Both the position numbers and the translations under genes were made by a program. Shown here one piece after another: positions 8,288 through 18,653 of a DNA stretch of 64,000 nucleotides (position 1 is the stretch's first letter; each line of letters begins with the position of its first letter). The notes beneath the pieces are model-generated. The model did not search any database. It was not told the DNA's origin and saw only the letters and a program-made list of their open reading frames with translations. The stretch covers positions 744,001-808,000 of the forward strand of contig NZ_WMBQ01000001.1 in the NCBI RefSeq assembly GCF_009708035.1, read 5' to 3'. This DNA comes from Hyphomicrobium album (GTDB lineage Bacteria > Pseudomonadota > Alphaproteobacteria > Rhizobiales > Hyphomicrobiaceae).

Positions 8288-9994
8288 TCAGCCCCTATCG
8301 ACCACGTTCACGAGCACCTTGCAAATGGGCTTCTTGCCCCAAGCCTCGTTGACGGCCGCGCGAACACTGCGACGCACGGACTCGGCCAGGCTTTCCGGAT
8401 TCTTGCGGTGCTTTTCCGGGATCGAGCGCATCGTGCCCTCTACCGCGTCGAGCACGATGTCGAGCACGGAGTCGCCCTGCGCGTTTTCCGCTGGGACGCC
8501 GTCGAGCACCGCCAGCGGCTCGCCAATGAGCGCGCCCTTGCGCGACACGACGAGGCTCACCGCCACCACGCCGACGATCGACAGCTTCCGGCGCTCGCGC
8601 ACCGGCCCGTCGCTTTCCGAGACAAGCAGGCGACCGTCCCGGAACAAGCGTCCGACCGGCGCGTCGTCGATCACCGCGGGTTCGGGCGCGAGCCGCAGAA
8701 TCTCGCCGTCGGTCAGCGTGAATACCGTCTTGGCGCCCATCTCGCGGGCAAGCTCGGCCTGCGCCTTCAGGTGGCGCGCCTCGCCGTGCATCGGCACGAC
8801 GATCTTCGGCCGCATCCAGCGGTACATCTGGCGCAGCTCGTCGCGACGCGGATGCCCGGAGACGTGCACCAGCGCCTCGCCGTCGGTGAGGATCTCGCAG
8901 CCGTTGCGGGCGAGCCCGTTCTGGATGCGGCCCACGGCCTTCTCGTTGCCGGGGATGGTGCGCGAGGAAAAGATGACCATGTCGCCCTTGTCGAGCGAGA
9001 TCTCGGGGTGCTCCTCCTCGGCGATGCGGGCGAGCGCGGCGCGCGGCTCACCCTGGCTGCCGGTGCAGAGGAGCACGATGTCCGAGCGGTCGATGTAGGT
9101 GAACTGGTCCTGGTCGAGGTAGCGGAAGCCCTTCGGGAGGTAGCCGGTGTCGACGGCGACGTCGATCACCCGGTGCAGGGCGCGCCCGGCCACGACGAGC
9201 TGGCGGTTTGCCGCCTGCGCCGCCTCGGCAACGGCTTTGACGCGCGCCACGTTAGAAGAGAACGTCGTCACCGCCACACGTCGAGGCGCCTTGGCGATGA
9301 TCTCGCCGAGCGAGCGGGCCACGTCGGCTTCCGACGGCGAGATGCCCTCGCGGAACGCATTGGTCGAGTCGATCATCAGGGCAAGGACGCCGTCGTCGCC
9401 GAGCTTGGCGAGACGCGCGGCATCAGCCGGCGCGCCGACCGTCGGCGTGGCATCGAGCTTCCAGTCGCCGGTGTGGAACACGGTGCCGAGCGGCGTGCGG
9501 ATCGCCAGCGCGCTCATCTCCGGGATCGAGTGCGCGAGGCTGAACAGTTCGATCGCGAACGGCCCGACGTCGAACTTGCTGTCGAGCGGGATGACGTGGA
9601 TGGGGATTTCCAGCCCGTTGCCGTGCTCGGCGAGCTTGGAGCGCAGCATCCCGGCGGAGAACGGCGTTGCGTAGACCGGCGCCCTGAGACGCGGCCACAG
9701 CTCGATCACCGCGCCGATGTGGTCCTCGTGCGCGTGGGTGATGACGATACCGGCGAGGTCGGCGCGGTTCTCCTCGATGAAGCGCACATCGGGGAGGATG
9801 ACGTCGATGCCCGGGTCGTACTCGCCCTCAGGGAATGTGATGCCGCAATCGACCATCAGCCAGCGGCGCGCGTCCTCCGGCCCGAAGCCGTAAAGGTAGG
9901 CGTTCATGCCGATTTCGCCGAGACCGCCGAGCGCGAGGAACACGAGTTCGTCGCCGCCCGGACTGCGGCCGGCACTCCGCGGTTGCTGGCTCAT
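8288..9994 (-). CDS. rnj: Ribonuclease J
   Basis: A 568-residue metallo-beta-lactamase/beta-CASP ribonuclease for RNA maturation and decay. The catalytic HAHEDH motif is at residues 87-92. The beta-CASP region includes CTGSQGEPRAALARIA and SSRTIPGNE, followed by VHVSGHP. A C-terminal domain completes the protein. The start ATG at 9994 overlaps the birA stop (ATGA), so the two are translationally coupled. Confidence 0.96.
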   Translation of the reverse strand: MSQQPRSAGRSPGGDELVFLALGGLGEIGMNAYLYGFGPEDARRWLMVDCGITFPEGEYDPGIDVILPDVRFIEENRADLAGIVITHAHEDHIGAVIELWPRLRAPVYATPFSAGMLRSKLAEHGNGLEIPIHVIPLDSKFDVGPFAIELFSLAHSIPEMSALAIRTPLGTVFHTGDWKLDATPTVGAPADAARLAKLGDDGVLALMIDSTNAFREGISPSEADVARSLGEIIAKAPRRVAVTTFSSNVARVKAVAEAAQAANRQLVVAGRALHRVIDVAVDTGYLPKGFRYLDQDQFTYIDRSDIVLLCTGSQGEPRAALARIAEEEHPEISLDKGDMVIFSSRTIPGNEKAVGRIQNGLARNGCEILTDGEALVHVSGHPRRDELRQMYRWMRPKIVVPMHGEARHLKAQAELAREMGAKTVFTLTDGEILRLAPEPAVIDDAPVGRLFRDGRLLVSESDGPVRERRKLSIVGVVAVSLVVSRKGALIGEPLAVLDGVPAENAQGDSVLDIVLDAVEGTMRSIPEKHRKNPESLAESVRRSVRAAVNEAWGKKPICKVLVNVVDRG

Positions 9995-10764
9995 GCGTGA
10001 TCGTCTTTCGCAGCGAGCGTGACGTCGCCGAAGGCAAAGCTGAGCTGGCGCCCGTCGGCGGTGTCGAGCAACAGCGCCCCATCGTCGTCGAGACCGGCGA
10101 AGGTGCCGGACACGGGGCCGTCAGCGGCGTTGACGGACATGGCTTCGCCCAGCGGGCCGGCGCGCTCGAGCCACGCTTCGCGCACGGGCGCGAAACCATC
10201 GCCGCCGTGCCAGATTCGGATCCAATCGTTCATTGTGTGCGCCAGGAAGCACAACGCGTCGCGCGGCGAAAGCGCTAATCCGTGCGCCGCAAGATATGTC
10301 GCGGCCCGTCCCAGGTCTTGCGGCGCTGCGGCGAGGTTAAGGCCGACGCCGACGACGGCAACCGTGCCCTTGCGTCCGGGCCGCGACGTACTTTCAACGA
10401 GGATGCCGCCCGTTTTCGCCGTATCGACAAGAATGTCGTTCGGCCATTTCAAGCGCAAGCCGGGAACATCTCCCGCGTCCCCGAGTGCGTCGATCACGGC
10501 GACGCCGGCAACGAGCGAGAGTTGCGCGGCCGTCGCCGGCGGGCAGTCGATCGTCACCACGAAGCTCGCGAAGAGATTGCCCGGTTCCGAGGTCCAGGCG
10601 CGTCCAGAGCGGCCGCGGCCTGCCGTCTGCCGCTCGGCCGTGAGCCACAACGGGCCGCCCTCGCCTGCCAGCACCCGGCGCATCGCTTCGGCGTTGGTCC
10701 CGTCGACCTCCTCGAGATGGACGAGGCGCGTCCCCTCCGGCAGGCTCGCCGGTACGTCGCTCAT
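9991..10764 (-). CDS. birA: Biotin--[acetyl-CoA-carboxylase] ligase
   Basis: A 257-residue ligase attaching biotin to carboxylase carrier protein. TNAEAMRR, the nucleotide-binding QTAGRGRSGRAW and KWPNDIL are all present. There is no N-terminal helix-turn-helix domain, so it is the monofunctional type without BirA repressor function. The start at 10764 overlaps the nuoN stop as ATGA; the longer upstream frame only shadows nuoN. Position directly after nuoN is standard in alphaproteobacteria. Confidence 0.95.
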   Translation of the reverse strand: MSDVPASLPEGTRLVHLEEVDGTNAEAMRRVLAGEGGPLWLTAERQTAGRGRSGRAWTSEPGNLFASFVVTIDCPPATAAQLSLVAGVAVIDALGDAGDVPGLRLKWPNDILVDTAKTGGILVESTSRPGRKGTVAVVGVGLNLAAAPQDLGRAATYLAAHGLALSPRDALCFLAHTMNDWIRIWHGGDGFAPVREAWLERAGPLGEAMSVNAADGPVSGTFAGLDDDGALLLDTADGRQLSFAFGDVTLAAKDDHA

Positions 10765-12236
10765 GGGGCGGCGGAGGCGGCTGTCGCGACGTGCAGTGCC
10801 CGCGCCGCGGTGAGCGCCGCATCGACGAGCGGCGCCGGAATGAGCACGAACAGCAGCACGAACGCCGCCGAAAGGGTCATGACGAACCCGGCGCCGCGCT
10901 CGACGGGCAAGTACGCGGTCTTCGCCTCGTCGAAGAACATGATCTTGACGACGCGCAGGTAGTAGTAGGCGCCGACGACGCTCGACAGCACGCCGATGAC
11001 GGCGAGCGTGTAGAGCCCACCCTTCACCGCCGCGCCGAATACGTAGAGCTTGGCGAAGAAGCCGGCGAGCGGCGGAATGCCCGCCATCGAGAACAGCAGC
11101 ATCGCCAGCACGAATGCCATCGACAGGTTGGTGCTGGCGAGCCCGGAGAGAGAATCGATGTCCTCCACCGGGCCGTCCTTGGTGCGCATCGACAGGATGC
11201 AGGCGAAGGTGCCGACCGTCATGGCCAGGTAGATGGCGAGATAGACGAGCACCGATTGCGTGCCCGCCTCGCTGTTCGCGGCGAGCCCGATGAGCGCATA
11301 GCCGATATGGCCGATGGACGAGTAGGCCATCAGCCGCTTGATGTTGCGCTGGCCGATCGCCGCGAAGGCGCCAAGCAGCATCGAGGCGATGGAGAGGAAC
11401 ACGACGATCTGCTGCCACTGCGGGGCAATGCCCGGGAAGCCGTAAAGCAGCGTGCGGACCAGCAGCGCCATGGCGGCGAGCTTAGGCGCCGCGGCGAAGA
11501 AGGCGGTGACCGGCGTCGGCGCGCCTTCGTAGACGTCGGGCGTCCACATGTGGAACGGCACGGCGCCGATCTTGAAGGCGAGGCCGACGAGCAGGAAAAC
11601 GAGGCCGACGATCAGCCCGATGTTCTGTGCCGCCGGCTGACCCTGCGCCACCGACGCTATCACCGACAAATCGATCGAGCCGGTAAAGCCGTAGATGAGC
11701 GAGGCGCCGTAGAGCAGCATGCCGGACGACAGCGAGCCGAGCACGAAGTACTTGAGGCCGGCTTCCGACGAGCGCACCTGCCCGCGGTCGATGGCGGCGA
11801 TGACGTAGAGCGCCAGGCTCTGCAGCTCGAGCCCGAGGAACAGGGCGATGAGGTCGCCGGCCGACACCATAAGCAGCATGCCGGCCACCGCGAGCAGCAT
11901 CAGCACGCAGATTTCGGCGGTCAGCAGCTTGGCGCGGGCCAGCGTATCGAACGACATCACCAGCACCAGCGCCGCGCCGCCGAGAACGAGCAGCTTGCTG
12001 AACCGGCCGAAGGCGTCGGAGATAAAGGCACCCTCGAACATCACCTCGCGCGTGCCGCTCCCCTGAGCCACCAGCACGCCGGCGAACACCAGCACGATGA
12101 CCGACAGCCAACCCGAGACATAGTCGGCCCCGGGCGTCGCCTGGTGGCGGAACACGCCGAGCATCAAGATCGTCATGGCGCCCAGGGCGAGCACGATCTC
12201 GGGCCACATCGGCGCGTAGCTGGATAACGCGTTCAT
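10761..12236 (-). CDS. nuoN: NADH-quinone oxidoreductase subunit N
   Basis: A 491-residue membrane subunit of complex I, one of the three antiporter-like proton-pumping subunits. About 14 hydrophobic segments are visible. The conserved stretch FKIGAVPFHMWTPDVYEGAP contains the essential lysine and marks the antiporter-like core; NIKRLMAYSSIGHIGYALIG follows. It is the last nuo gene and overlaps birA by four bases. Confidence 0.97.
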   Translation of the reverse strand: MNALSSYAPMWPEIVLALGAMTILMLGVFRHQATPGADYVSGWLSVIVLVFAGVLVAQGSGTREVMFEGAFISDAFGRFSKLLVLGGAALVLVMSFDTLARAKLLTAEICVLMLLAVAGMLLMVSAGDLIALFLGLELQSLALYVIAAIDRGQVRSSEAGLKYFVLGSLSSGMLLYGASLIYGFTGSIDLSVIASVAQGQPAAQNIGLIVGLVFLLVGLAFKIGAVPFHMWTPDVYEGAPTPVTAFFAAAPKLAAMALLVRTLLYGFPGIAPQWQQIVVFLSIASMLLGAFAAIGQRNIKRLMAYSSIGHIGYALIGLAANSEAGTQSVLVYLAIYLAMTVGTFACILSMRTKDGPVEDIDSLSGLASTNLSMAFVLAMLLFSMAGIPPLAGFFAKLYVFGAAVKGGLYTLAVIGVLSSVVGAYYYLRVVKIMFFDEAKTAYLPVERGAGFVMTLSAAFVLLFVLIPAPLVDAALTAARALHVATAASAAP

Positions 12237-12248
12237 ACGGCCGGTCCT

Positions 12249-13799
12249 CTACTTAGGTGCGGGCGCCGGGGCGGGCGGAGACGCGGGCCGCGCCGCTGGC
12301 ACTGCTGCGGCTGGCGAGGCTGCCGGCTTCACCGCCGCCTCATAGGTACTGACGAGCTTCTTCACCGACACCGCAGTGACGTCGAGGATCGGCGAAGGAT
12401 AGAAGCCGAAGAAGATGGTCAGCGCGACCAGCGGCGCCAGCGTCGCGATCTCGCGCGGCGTCACGTCCTCGATGTTTTTCAACGCCGGCTTCACCAGCGC
12501 GCCATAGATGACGCGGCGGTAGGCGTAGAGCGCGTAGGCCGCCGAGAGAATCACGCCCGTCGTCGCCAGGAACGCCACCCAGGTGTTGACCTTGAAGGCG
12601 GCAAGGAGCGTCAAAAACTCGCCGATGAAGCCCGAGGTGCCCGGCAGGCCGACGTTGGCCAGCGTGAGCACCATGAAGAACGCCGCGTAGATCGGCATGC
12701 GCTGCACGAGGCCGCCGTAGGCCGCGATCTCGCGCGTGTGCATGCGGTCATAGATGACGCCGACGCAGAGGAAGAGCCCGGCCGAGATGATGCCGTGCGA
12801 CAGCATCTGGAAGATCGCGCCTTCGACGCCCTGCGTCGAGAACGTGAAGATGCCGAGCGTCACGAAGCCCATGTGGGCCACCGACGAATAGGCGATGAGC
12901 TTCTTGATGTCGGTCTGCGCCAGCGCCACGAGTGAGGTGTAGATGATGGCGATGACCGACAGCGCAAACATCAGCGGCGCGAAGTGCTCGCTCGCCTGCG
13001 GGAACATCGGCAGCGAAAAGCGCAGGAAGCCGTAGCCGCCCATCTTCAGGAGGATCGCCGCCAGCACCACGGAGCCGCCCGTCGGCGCCTCGACGTGCGC
13101 ATCGGGCAACCAGGTGTGGACCGGCCACATCGGCAGCTTCACCGCAAACGAGGCGAAGAAGGCGAGCCACAGCCACCACTGCATGTCGACGGGGAACTTC
13201 GCCGTCATCAGCGTCGGGATGTCGGTCGTGCCCGCGTGCCAGTACATGGCGAGCAGCGCGAGCAGCATCAGCACCGAGCCGAGCAGCGTGTAGAGGAAGA
13301 ACTTGAAGGTTGCATAGATCCGGTTGGCGCCGCCCCAGATGCCGATGATGAGGAACATCGGAATGAGGCCGCCTTCGAAGAACACATAGAAGAGCACCAG
13401 ATCGAGCGCGCAGAAGACGCCGATCATCAGCGTCTCGAGCACCAGGAAGGCGATCATGTACTCCTTGACGCGATCGTCGATCACCACCCAGCTCTGCAGG
13501 ATGACGAGCGGCATCAGGAACGTCGTCAGGATGACGAACAGCATCGAGATGCCGTCGACGCCGAGCTTGAACTTGAAGAGGTCGAGCCAGGCGCGCTCCT
13601 CGACGAACTGGAAGCCGGCGTTGGTCGGGTCGAACCGCACCCAGATGAGGATCGAGATCGCGAACGTGATGATCGTCGTCCATAGCGCCACCCAGCGGGC
13701 GTTGCCTTTGGCGTCGGCATTGAGGAAGCCGATGATCACCGCGCCGACCAGCGGCATGAACATGACGATCGACAGGAGCGGGGCGTTGGCGAGATCCAT
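12249..13799 (-). CDS. nuoM: NADH-quinone oxidoreductase subunit M
   Basis: A 516-residue antiporter-like complex I subunit. The conserved [19 protein letters not shown] and [20 protein letters not shown] motifs are present. The C-terminus has an Ala/Pro-rich tail (residues about 490-516) that is longer than in many homologues. Its Shine-Dalgarno AGGAC lies inside the palindrome at 13801-13873, which could affect translation. Confidence 0.97.
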   Translation of the reverse strand: MDLANAPLLSIVMFMPLVGAVIIGFLNADAKGNARWVALWTTIITFAISILIWVRFDPTNAGFQFVEERAWLDLFKFKLGVDGISMLFVILTTFLMPLVILQSWVVIDDRVKEYMIAFLVLETLMIGVFCALDLVLFYVFFEGGLIPMFLIIGIWGGANRIYATFKFFLYTLLGSVLMLLALLAMYWHAGTTDIPTLMTAKFPVDMQWWLWLAFFASFAVKLPMWPVHTWLPDAHVEAPTGGSVVLAAILLKMGGYGFLRFSLPMFPQASEHFAPLMFALSVIAIIYTSLVALAQTDIKKLIAYSSVAHMGFVTLGIFTFSTQGVEGAIFQMLSHGIISAGLFLCVGVIYDRMHTREIAAYGGLVQRMPIYAAFFMVLTLANVGLPGTSGFIGEFLTLLAAFKVNTWVAFLATTGVILSAAYALYAYRRVIYGALVKPALKNIEDVTPREIATLAPLVALTIFFGFYPSPILDVTAVSVKKLVSTYEAAVKPAASPAAAVPAARPASPPAPAPAPK

Positions 13800-13800
13800 C

Positions 13801-13873
13801 TAGTGTCCTGATCGCGAAATTCGTCGGCTTGTGCCGCACGTGTGGAACGAATTTCGCGATCTGAAGGACACTA
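13801..13873. repeat. Large palindrome directly upstream of nuoM
   Basis: The arm 13801-13824 (TAGTGTCCTGATCGCGAAAT...) is the reverse complement of 13847-13873, apart from three extra bases in the right arm. The 22-base interior contains a small CGGC/GCCG hairpin. In nuo mRNA it would form a long hairpin that takes in the nuoM ribosome-binding site. Confidence 0.85.
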
Positions 13874-13889
13874 GCAGAGTCAATCTGCG

Positions 13890-13964
13890 AGTATGATTCA
13901 GATCGAGAAGTTCGCTTCTCGACCCAGCAGCAGATGATGTGGCGAACTTCTCGATCATCATACT
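13890..13964. repeat. Second, related palindrome at the end of nuoL
   Basis: The arm 13890-13915 pairs with 13942-13964. It shares the core GATCGxGAAxTTCG with the palindrome just downstream, so the two belong to one repeat family arranged in tandem. Its outer end overlaps the nuoL stop codon (13963-13965). Confidence 0.8.
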
Positions 13965-15906
13965 AGCGCGGCCCACCCATGAACATGACGTAGCTGACGA
14001 GCAGCGCCACCCCGATCAGCATGGCGAAGGCATAATGGTAGATGTAGCCGGTTTGGATGCGCACGGTGCGCTGCGTGACGCCGTAGACCGCCGCGGCCGT
14101 GCCGTCGATGAGGCCGTTGATGATTTTGATATCGCCCACCTTCCACAGGAAGTTGCCGAGCCAGAAGGTCGGGCGCACGAAGATGCGGTCGTAGAGCTCG
14201 TCGAAGTACCACTTGTTGAGGAAGAAGAGGTACAGCGGCCGGAATGCCTTGGCGGTCGCCGCCGGCAGCGACGGCGCGGCGATATAATAGAGGTAGGCGA
14301 TCACGAAGCCCGCGGCCATGGCGATGGTCGCCGACCACGGCACCCAGTTCGGCACCTCGTGCATGGCGTGCAGGATGTGGTTGTGCTCGCCGTTGAAGAT
14401 CGCCTTGCCCCAGAACTCGTGCTGCCCCTCGCCGATGAAGAACGGCGTCGCCGCACCGGCGACAACGGCGCCCAGCGCCAGCACCGCGAGCGGCACCAGC
14501 ATCACCGGCGGGCTCTCGTGGGCATGCTTGAAGGTCTTGGCGTCGGCGCGCGTCGGCCCGTGGAAGGTCATGAACATCAGCCGCCAGGAATAGAACGACG
14601 TCATCAGCGCGGCGCTCACCAGCAGCCAGAACGCATAGTCGCCGGGCGTGTGCGCGGCGTGCGCCGCCTCGATGATCGCGTCCTTGGAATAGAAGCCCGA
14701 CATGCCGGCGATGTGCGGGATGCCGAAGCCGGTCAGCGCCAGCGTGCCGATCAGCATCATCGCCCAGGTGAACTGCAGCTTGGGCCTGAGGCCGCCCATC
14801 TTTCGCATGTCCTGCTCGTGATGCATGGCGTGGATGACCGAGCCGGCACCGAGGAACAGGAGCGCCTTGAAGAAGGCGTGCGTGAACAGGTGGAAGATGC
14901 CGGCCTGATAGGCGCCGACGCCGCAGGCGACGAACATGTAGCCGAGCTGCGAGCAGGTCGAATAGGCGATGACGCGCTTGATGTCGTTCTGCACAAGGCC
15001 GACGGTCGCCGCGAAAAACGCCGTGACCGCTCCGATGAGCACCACGAACTGCAACGCAACCGGCGCGTGCTCGAAAATCGGCGACAGGCGCGCCACCATG
15101 AACACGCCGGCGGTCACCATCGTCGCCGCGTGGATCAGCGCCGACACCGGAGTCGGGCCTTCCATGGCGTCGGGGAGCCAGGTGTGCAGCAGGAACTGCG
15201 CCGACTTGCCCATCGCGCCCATGAACAGGAGCAGGCTGAGCGTCGTCAGGATATCGACCTGGTAGCCGAGGAACGCGAATGTCTGACCGGCGACGCCGGG
15301 CGCGGCGTCGAAGATCTGGTCCAGGTTGACGGTACGGAACACCGCGAACAGGCCGAAGATGCCGAGCGCAAATCCGAAGTCGCCGATGCGGTTGACGACA
15401 AACGCCTTGATCGCCGCCGCGTTGGCTTCGGGCTTCGTGTACCAGAAGCCGATCAGCAGGTACGAGAAGAGACCGACGCCCTCCCAGCCGAAGAACATCT
15501 GCACCAGGTTGTCGGCCGTCACCAGCATCAGCATGGCGAACGTGAAGCCCGACAGGTAGGCGAAAAAGCGCGGCCGCGAGTCGTCCTCGTCCATGTAGCC
15601 GATGGAGTAGACGTGCACGAGCGCCGAGACGGTCGTCACGACGACGAACATCACCGCAGTCAGAGTGTCGATCTTGAACGCCCAGCCGATGTCCAGTTCG
15701 CCCGAGGTTATCCAGCGCTCGATGGCGACGTGCGCCGTCTCGTGCCCTAAACCGACGCGGTAGAACACGACCCACGAAAGCACGCAGGAGATCAAGAGCA
15801 GCCCGGTGGTGATCAGCTCCGACGGGCGCGGTCCGAGCAGGCGCCCGAACAGACCGGCGATCAGCGCGCCGAGCGCCGGCAGGAAGACTATGGCCGAGTA
15901 GATCAT
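13963..15906 (-). CDS. nuoL: NADH-quinone oxidoreductase subunit L
   Basis: A 647-residue antiporter-like subunit carrying the long lateral helix in its C-terminal part. Conserved stretches are [36 protein letters not shown] and [20 protein letters not shown]. Length is normal. It is separated from nuoM by about 160 bases of palindromic repeats, unlike the close spacing elsewhere in the operon. Confidence 0.97.
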   Translation of the reverse strand: MIYSAIVFLPALGALIAGLFGRLLGPRPSELITTGLLLISCVLSWVVFYRVGLGHETAHVAIERWITSGELDIGWAFKIDTLTAVMFVVVTTVSALVHVYSIGYMDEDDSRPRFFAYLSGFTFAMLMLVTADNLVQMFFGWEGVGLFSYLLIGFWYTKPEANAAAIKAFVVNRIGDFGFALGIFGLFAVFRTVNLDQIFDAAPGVAGQTFAFLGYQVDILTTLSLLLFMGAMGKSAQFLLHTWLPDAMEGPTPVSALIHAATMVTAGVFMVARLSPIFEHAPVALQFVVLIGAVTAFFAATVGLVQNDIKRVIAYSTCSQLGYMFVACGVGAYQAGIFHLFTHAFFKALLFLGAGSVIHAMHHEQDMRKMGGLRPKLQFTWAMMLIGTLALTGFGIPHIAGMSGFYSKDAIIEAAHAAHTPGDYAFWLLVSAALMTSFYSWRLMFMTFHGPTRADAKTFKHAHESPPVMLVPLAVLALGAVVAGAATPFFIGEGQHEFWGKAIFNGEHNHILHAMHEVPNWVPWSATIAMAAGFVIAYLYYIAAPSLPAATAKAFRPLYLFFLNKWYFDELYDRIFVRPTFWLGNFLWKVGDIKIINGLIDGTAAAVYGVTQRTVRIQTGYIYHYAFAMLIGVALLVSYVMFMGGPR

Positions 15907-15913
15907 CCCGTCC

Positions 15914-16222
15914 TCAGCCCTTCATCATGTTGATGTCTTCGACCGCGATGGAGCCGCGGTTGCGGAAATAGACGACGACGATGGCGAGGCCGATCGCGGC
16001 CTCGGCCGCGGCCACTGTCAGGTTGAACAGGGCGAACACCTGCCCGACGAGGTCACCGAGGAAATACGAGAACGCCACCAGGTTGATGTTGACCGCCAGC
16101 AGCATCAACTCGATCGACATGAGGATGATGATGACGTTCTTGCGGTTGAGGAAGATGCCCAGCATGCCGAGCGTGAAGAGGCACGCCGCGACCGTGAGAT
16201 AATGTCCGATGCCGATGGTCAT
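15914..16222 (-). CDS. nuoK: NADH-quinone oxidoreductase subunit K
   Basis: A 102-residue subunit with three membrane helices. The start is placed at [16 protein letters not shown] (ATG 16222) by family length; the longer frame is an artefact. The conserved glutamate-containing [18 protein letters not shown] and [17 protein letters not shown] are present. Seven bases separate it from nuoL. Confidence 0.96.
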   Translation of the reverse strand: MTIGIGHYLTVAACLFTLGMLGIFLNRKNVIIILMSIELMLLAVNINLVAFSYFLGDLVGQVFALFNLTVAAAEAAIGLAIVVVYFRNRGSIAVEDINMMKG

Positions 16223-16241
16223 GCTGCCCCCGCTTGCCGCA

Positions 16242-16883
16242 TCAGCTGCGCGCCTCGGCCGCCGGAATGATGGCGCCGCCCGGCGGCACCTTGACGATCT
16301 CAACGCCCGTCGCCGGCGTGCGCGCGACCTGCTTGGCGACTGACTGGCGTCGCACATTTGTCTTGTGTTGCAGCGTCAGCACGATGGCGCCGACCATGGC
16401 GACGAGCAGCACCAAGCCCGCCACCTCGAAGAAGTAGACGTACTTCGTATAGAGGATGAGCCCCAGCTGCTGGGTGTTGGAAGCTTCGCGGCCCAATTCG
16501 GCGACGGCAGCGCCAGGGTGCTGAGCGACGCCGACGCCGAACCCGCGGCCGAGGAATAAGGCTATCAGCTCCGCCAGTACGATGCCGCCGACGATCAAAC
16601 CGATGGGCGCATTCTTGATGAAGCCGGCGCGCAGTTCGGCGAAGTCTACGTCGAGCATCATGACGACGAACAGGAACAGCACCGCCACGGCGCCGACGTA
16701 GACGATGACCAGGATCATCGCCAGGAACTCGGCGCCGAGCAGCACGAACAGTCCGGCGGCGTTGAAAAAGGTGAGGATGAGGAAGAGGACGGCGTGCACG
16801 GGGTTCTTGGCCACGATGACCATGACCGCCGCGGCGACGGACAGCGCCGCAAACAGATAGAAGAAGCCCGCCGTCAGAGCCAT
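16242..16883 (-). CDS. nuoJ: NADH-quinone oxidoreductase subunit J
   Basis: A 213-residue membrane subunit with five hydrophobic segments. The family stretches [21 protein letters not shown] (split in membrane segment 2) and [19 protein letters not shown] are present. Located between nuoI and nuoK with 19 bases to nuoK. Confidence 0.96.
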   Translation of the reverse strand: MALTAGFFYLFAALSVAAAVMVIVAKNPVHAVLFLILTFFNAAGLFVLLGAEFLAMILVIVYVGAVAVLFLFVVMMLDVDFAELRAGFIKNAPIGLIVGGIVLAELIALFLGRGFGVGVAQHPGAAVAELGREASNTQQLGLILYTKYVYFFEVAGLVLLVAMVGAIVLTLQHKTNVRRQSVAKQVARTPATGVEIVKVPPGGAIIPAAEARS

Positions 16884-17055
16884 TGATCAGGTCCAGCCCG
16901 CTGCGACCACCAGTCCGCGAAGCCGCACTGAGGCGCGGGCTCGCAGATGAGGCGGCACGTTCCACCGCGATAGGGTGAGTACCCCATGCGTCTTCACAAT
17001 CCAAGCGCCGCGAGCATCCCTGCCCGGCCGGCCTAGCCCTGCCCTTCCGGGCAAA

Positions 17056-17550
17056 TCAGCGATAAGGCGCGTCGAGCGCGAGGTTGCGCGCGATCTCGCG
17101 CTCCCACCGGTCGCCGTTATCGAGCAGCTTTTCCTTGTTGTAGTAGAGCTCCTCGCGCGTCTCGGTGGCGAACTCGAAGTTGGGGCCCTCGACGATGGCG
17201 TCGACCGGGCAGGCCTCCTGGCACAGGCCGCAGTAGATGCATTTGACCATGTCGATGTCGTAGCGGGTCGTGCGCCGCGTGCCGTCATTGCGGCGCGGGC
17301 CGGCCTCGATGGTGATGGCCTGCGCCGGGCAGATCGCCTCGCACAGCTTGCAGGCGATGCAGCGCTCCTCGCCGTTGGGATAGCGGCGCAACGCGTGCTC
17401 GCCGCGGAAACGGGGCGATAGCGGCCCGCGCTCGAACGGGTAGTCGAGCGTCTTCTTCTTGGAGAAGAAGTACTTCATGGCGAGCCCGAACGCCTGCACG
17501 AACTCCCAGAGGAAGAGCGACTTCACACCTTGCGCAACGTTCAGGGCCAC
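17056..17550 (-). CDS. nuoI: NADH-quinone oxidoreductase subunit I
   Basis: A 164-residue ferredoxin-like subunit carrying clusters N6a and N6b. The two CxxCxxCxxxC motifs are at Cys64/67/70/74 and Cys104/107/110/114. I choose the GTG start at 17550, which gives the normal family length; the longer open frame extends antisense-free into nuoH in a different frame and is spurious. A 172-base gap separates it from nuoJ. Confidence 0.95.
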   Translation of the reverse strand: MALNVAQGVKSLFLWEFVQAFGLAMKYFFSKKKTLDYPFERGPLSPRFRGEHALRRYPNGEERCIACKLCEAICPAQAITIEAGPRRNDGTRRTTRYDIDMVKCIYCGLCQEACPVDAIVEGPNFEFATETREELYYNKEKLLDNGDRWEREIARNLALDAPYR

Positions 17551-17570
17551 GGCTCTCAATCCTTCCCGCG

Positions 17571-18638
17571 CTAGCTCACGCGCGTGTACTGCAGAATGCC
17601 GGCGACGACGACCACCATGAGGAGCGACAGCGGCAGGAACACCTTCCAGCCGAGCCGCATCAACTGGTCGTAGCGGTAACGCGGCACGATGGCCTTGGCC
17701 ATCGAGATCAGGAAGAACATGAACACGCACTTCCCGATGAACCAGAAGATCCCCGGCACCCAGTTGAACGGCGCCACGTCGACGGGCGGCAGCCAGCCGC
17801 CGAGGAAGAGGATCGTCGCCAGCGCGCACATGGTCACGATGGCCACGTACTCGCCGAGCATGAACAATAGATAGGGTGTGGAGGAGTATTCGACCATGAA
17901 GCCGGCGACCAGCTCCGATTCCGCCTCGACGAGGTCGAACGGCGGGCGGTTGGTCTCGGCCAGAGCCGAAACATAGAAGATCACGAACATCGGAAACAGG
18001 GCCAGCCAGTACCAGTCGAGCGCCGAGGCCGGCAGGCCTGCGTGCGTGCCGACGCCGGTTTTCTGGGCGTTGACGATGTCGGTGAGGTTCAGCGAGCCGA
18101 CGCACAGGATGACGGTGATGATGACGAAGCCGATGGAGACCTCGTAGGACACCATCTGCGCCGCCGAGCGCAGCGAGCCCATGAACGGGTATTTCGAATT
18201 CGACGCCCAACCGCCCATGATGATGCCGTAGACGGCGAGCGACGACAGCGCCAACAGGTAGAGCACGCCGACATTGAGGTCGGAGATCACCCACTTGCCC
18301 CAGCCGTTCTCGTTGACCGGGATCACCGCCCAGGCGGCGAGCGCGAAGGTAGCGGTGGCCACCGGCGCCAGGAGAAACACGCCCTTGTTGGCGCCCGCCG
18401 GAATGATCGGCTCCTTGAACGCGAACTTCAAAAGGTCGGCGAACGACTGCAACAGGCCGAAGGCGCCGACCACGTTCGGGCCGCGCCGCATCTGCACCGC
18501 CGCCCACACCTTGCGGTCCATGAGCAAGAGGAAGGCGATGATCACGAGCAGCACGACCAGCGTCAGCAGGCTCCAGCCGATCATCGCGGCGAACCACAGG
18601 CCGTAGTCGATCCAGGTCTGCCAGGAGCTGTCGGTCAT
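17571..18638 (-). CDS. nuoH: NADH-quinone oxidoreductase subunit H
   Basis: A 355-residue membrane subunit that forms much of the quinone-access chamber with NuoB and NuoD. About eight or nine hydrophobic segments. The conserved [40 protein letters not shown] and [19 protein letters not shown] are present. Confidence 0.97.
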   Translation of the reverse strand: MTDSSWQTWIDYGLWFAAMIGWSLLTLVVLLVIIAFLLLMDRKVWAAVQMRRGPNVVGAFGLLQSFADLLKFAFKEPIIPAGANKGVFLLAPVATATFALAAWAVIPVNENGWGKWVISDLNVGVLYLLALSSLAVYGIIMGGWASNSKYPFMGSLRSAAQMVSYEVSIGFVIITVILCVGSLNLTDIVNAQKTGVGTHAGLPASALDWYWLALFPMFVIFYVSALAETNRPPFDLVEAESELVAGFMVEYSSTPYLLFMLGEYVAIVTMCALATILFLGGWLPPVDVAPFNWVPGIFWFIGKCVFMFFLISMAKAIVPRYRYDQLMRLGWKVFLPLSLLMVVVVAGILQYTRVS

Positions 18639-18653
18639 CGCGCGCGTTCGCTC

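Noticed and set aside
8408-10000. 530-codon plus-strand open frame
   Set aside because: Antisense to RNase J; no recognisable domain.
13939-15750. 603-codon plus-strand and 605-codon minus-strand frames over nuoL
   Set aside because: Both are other-frame shadows of nuoL, which has all antiporter-subunit motifs.
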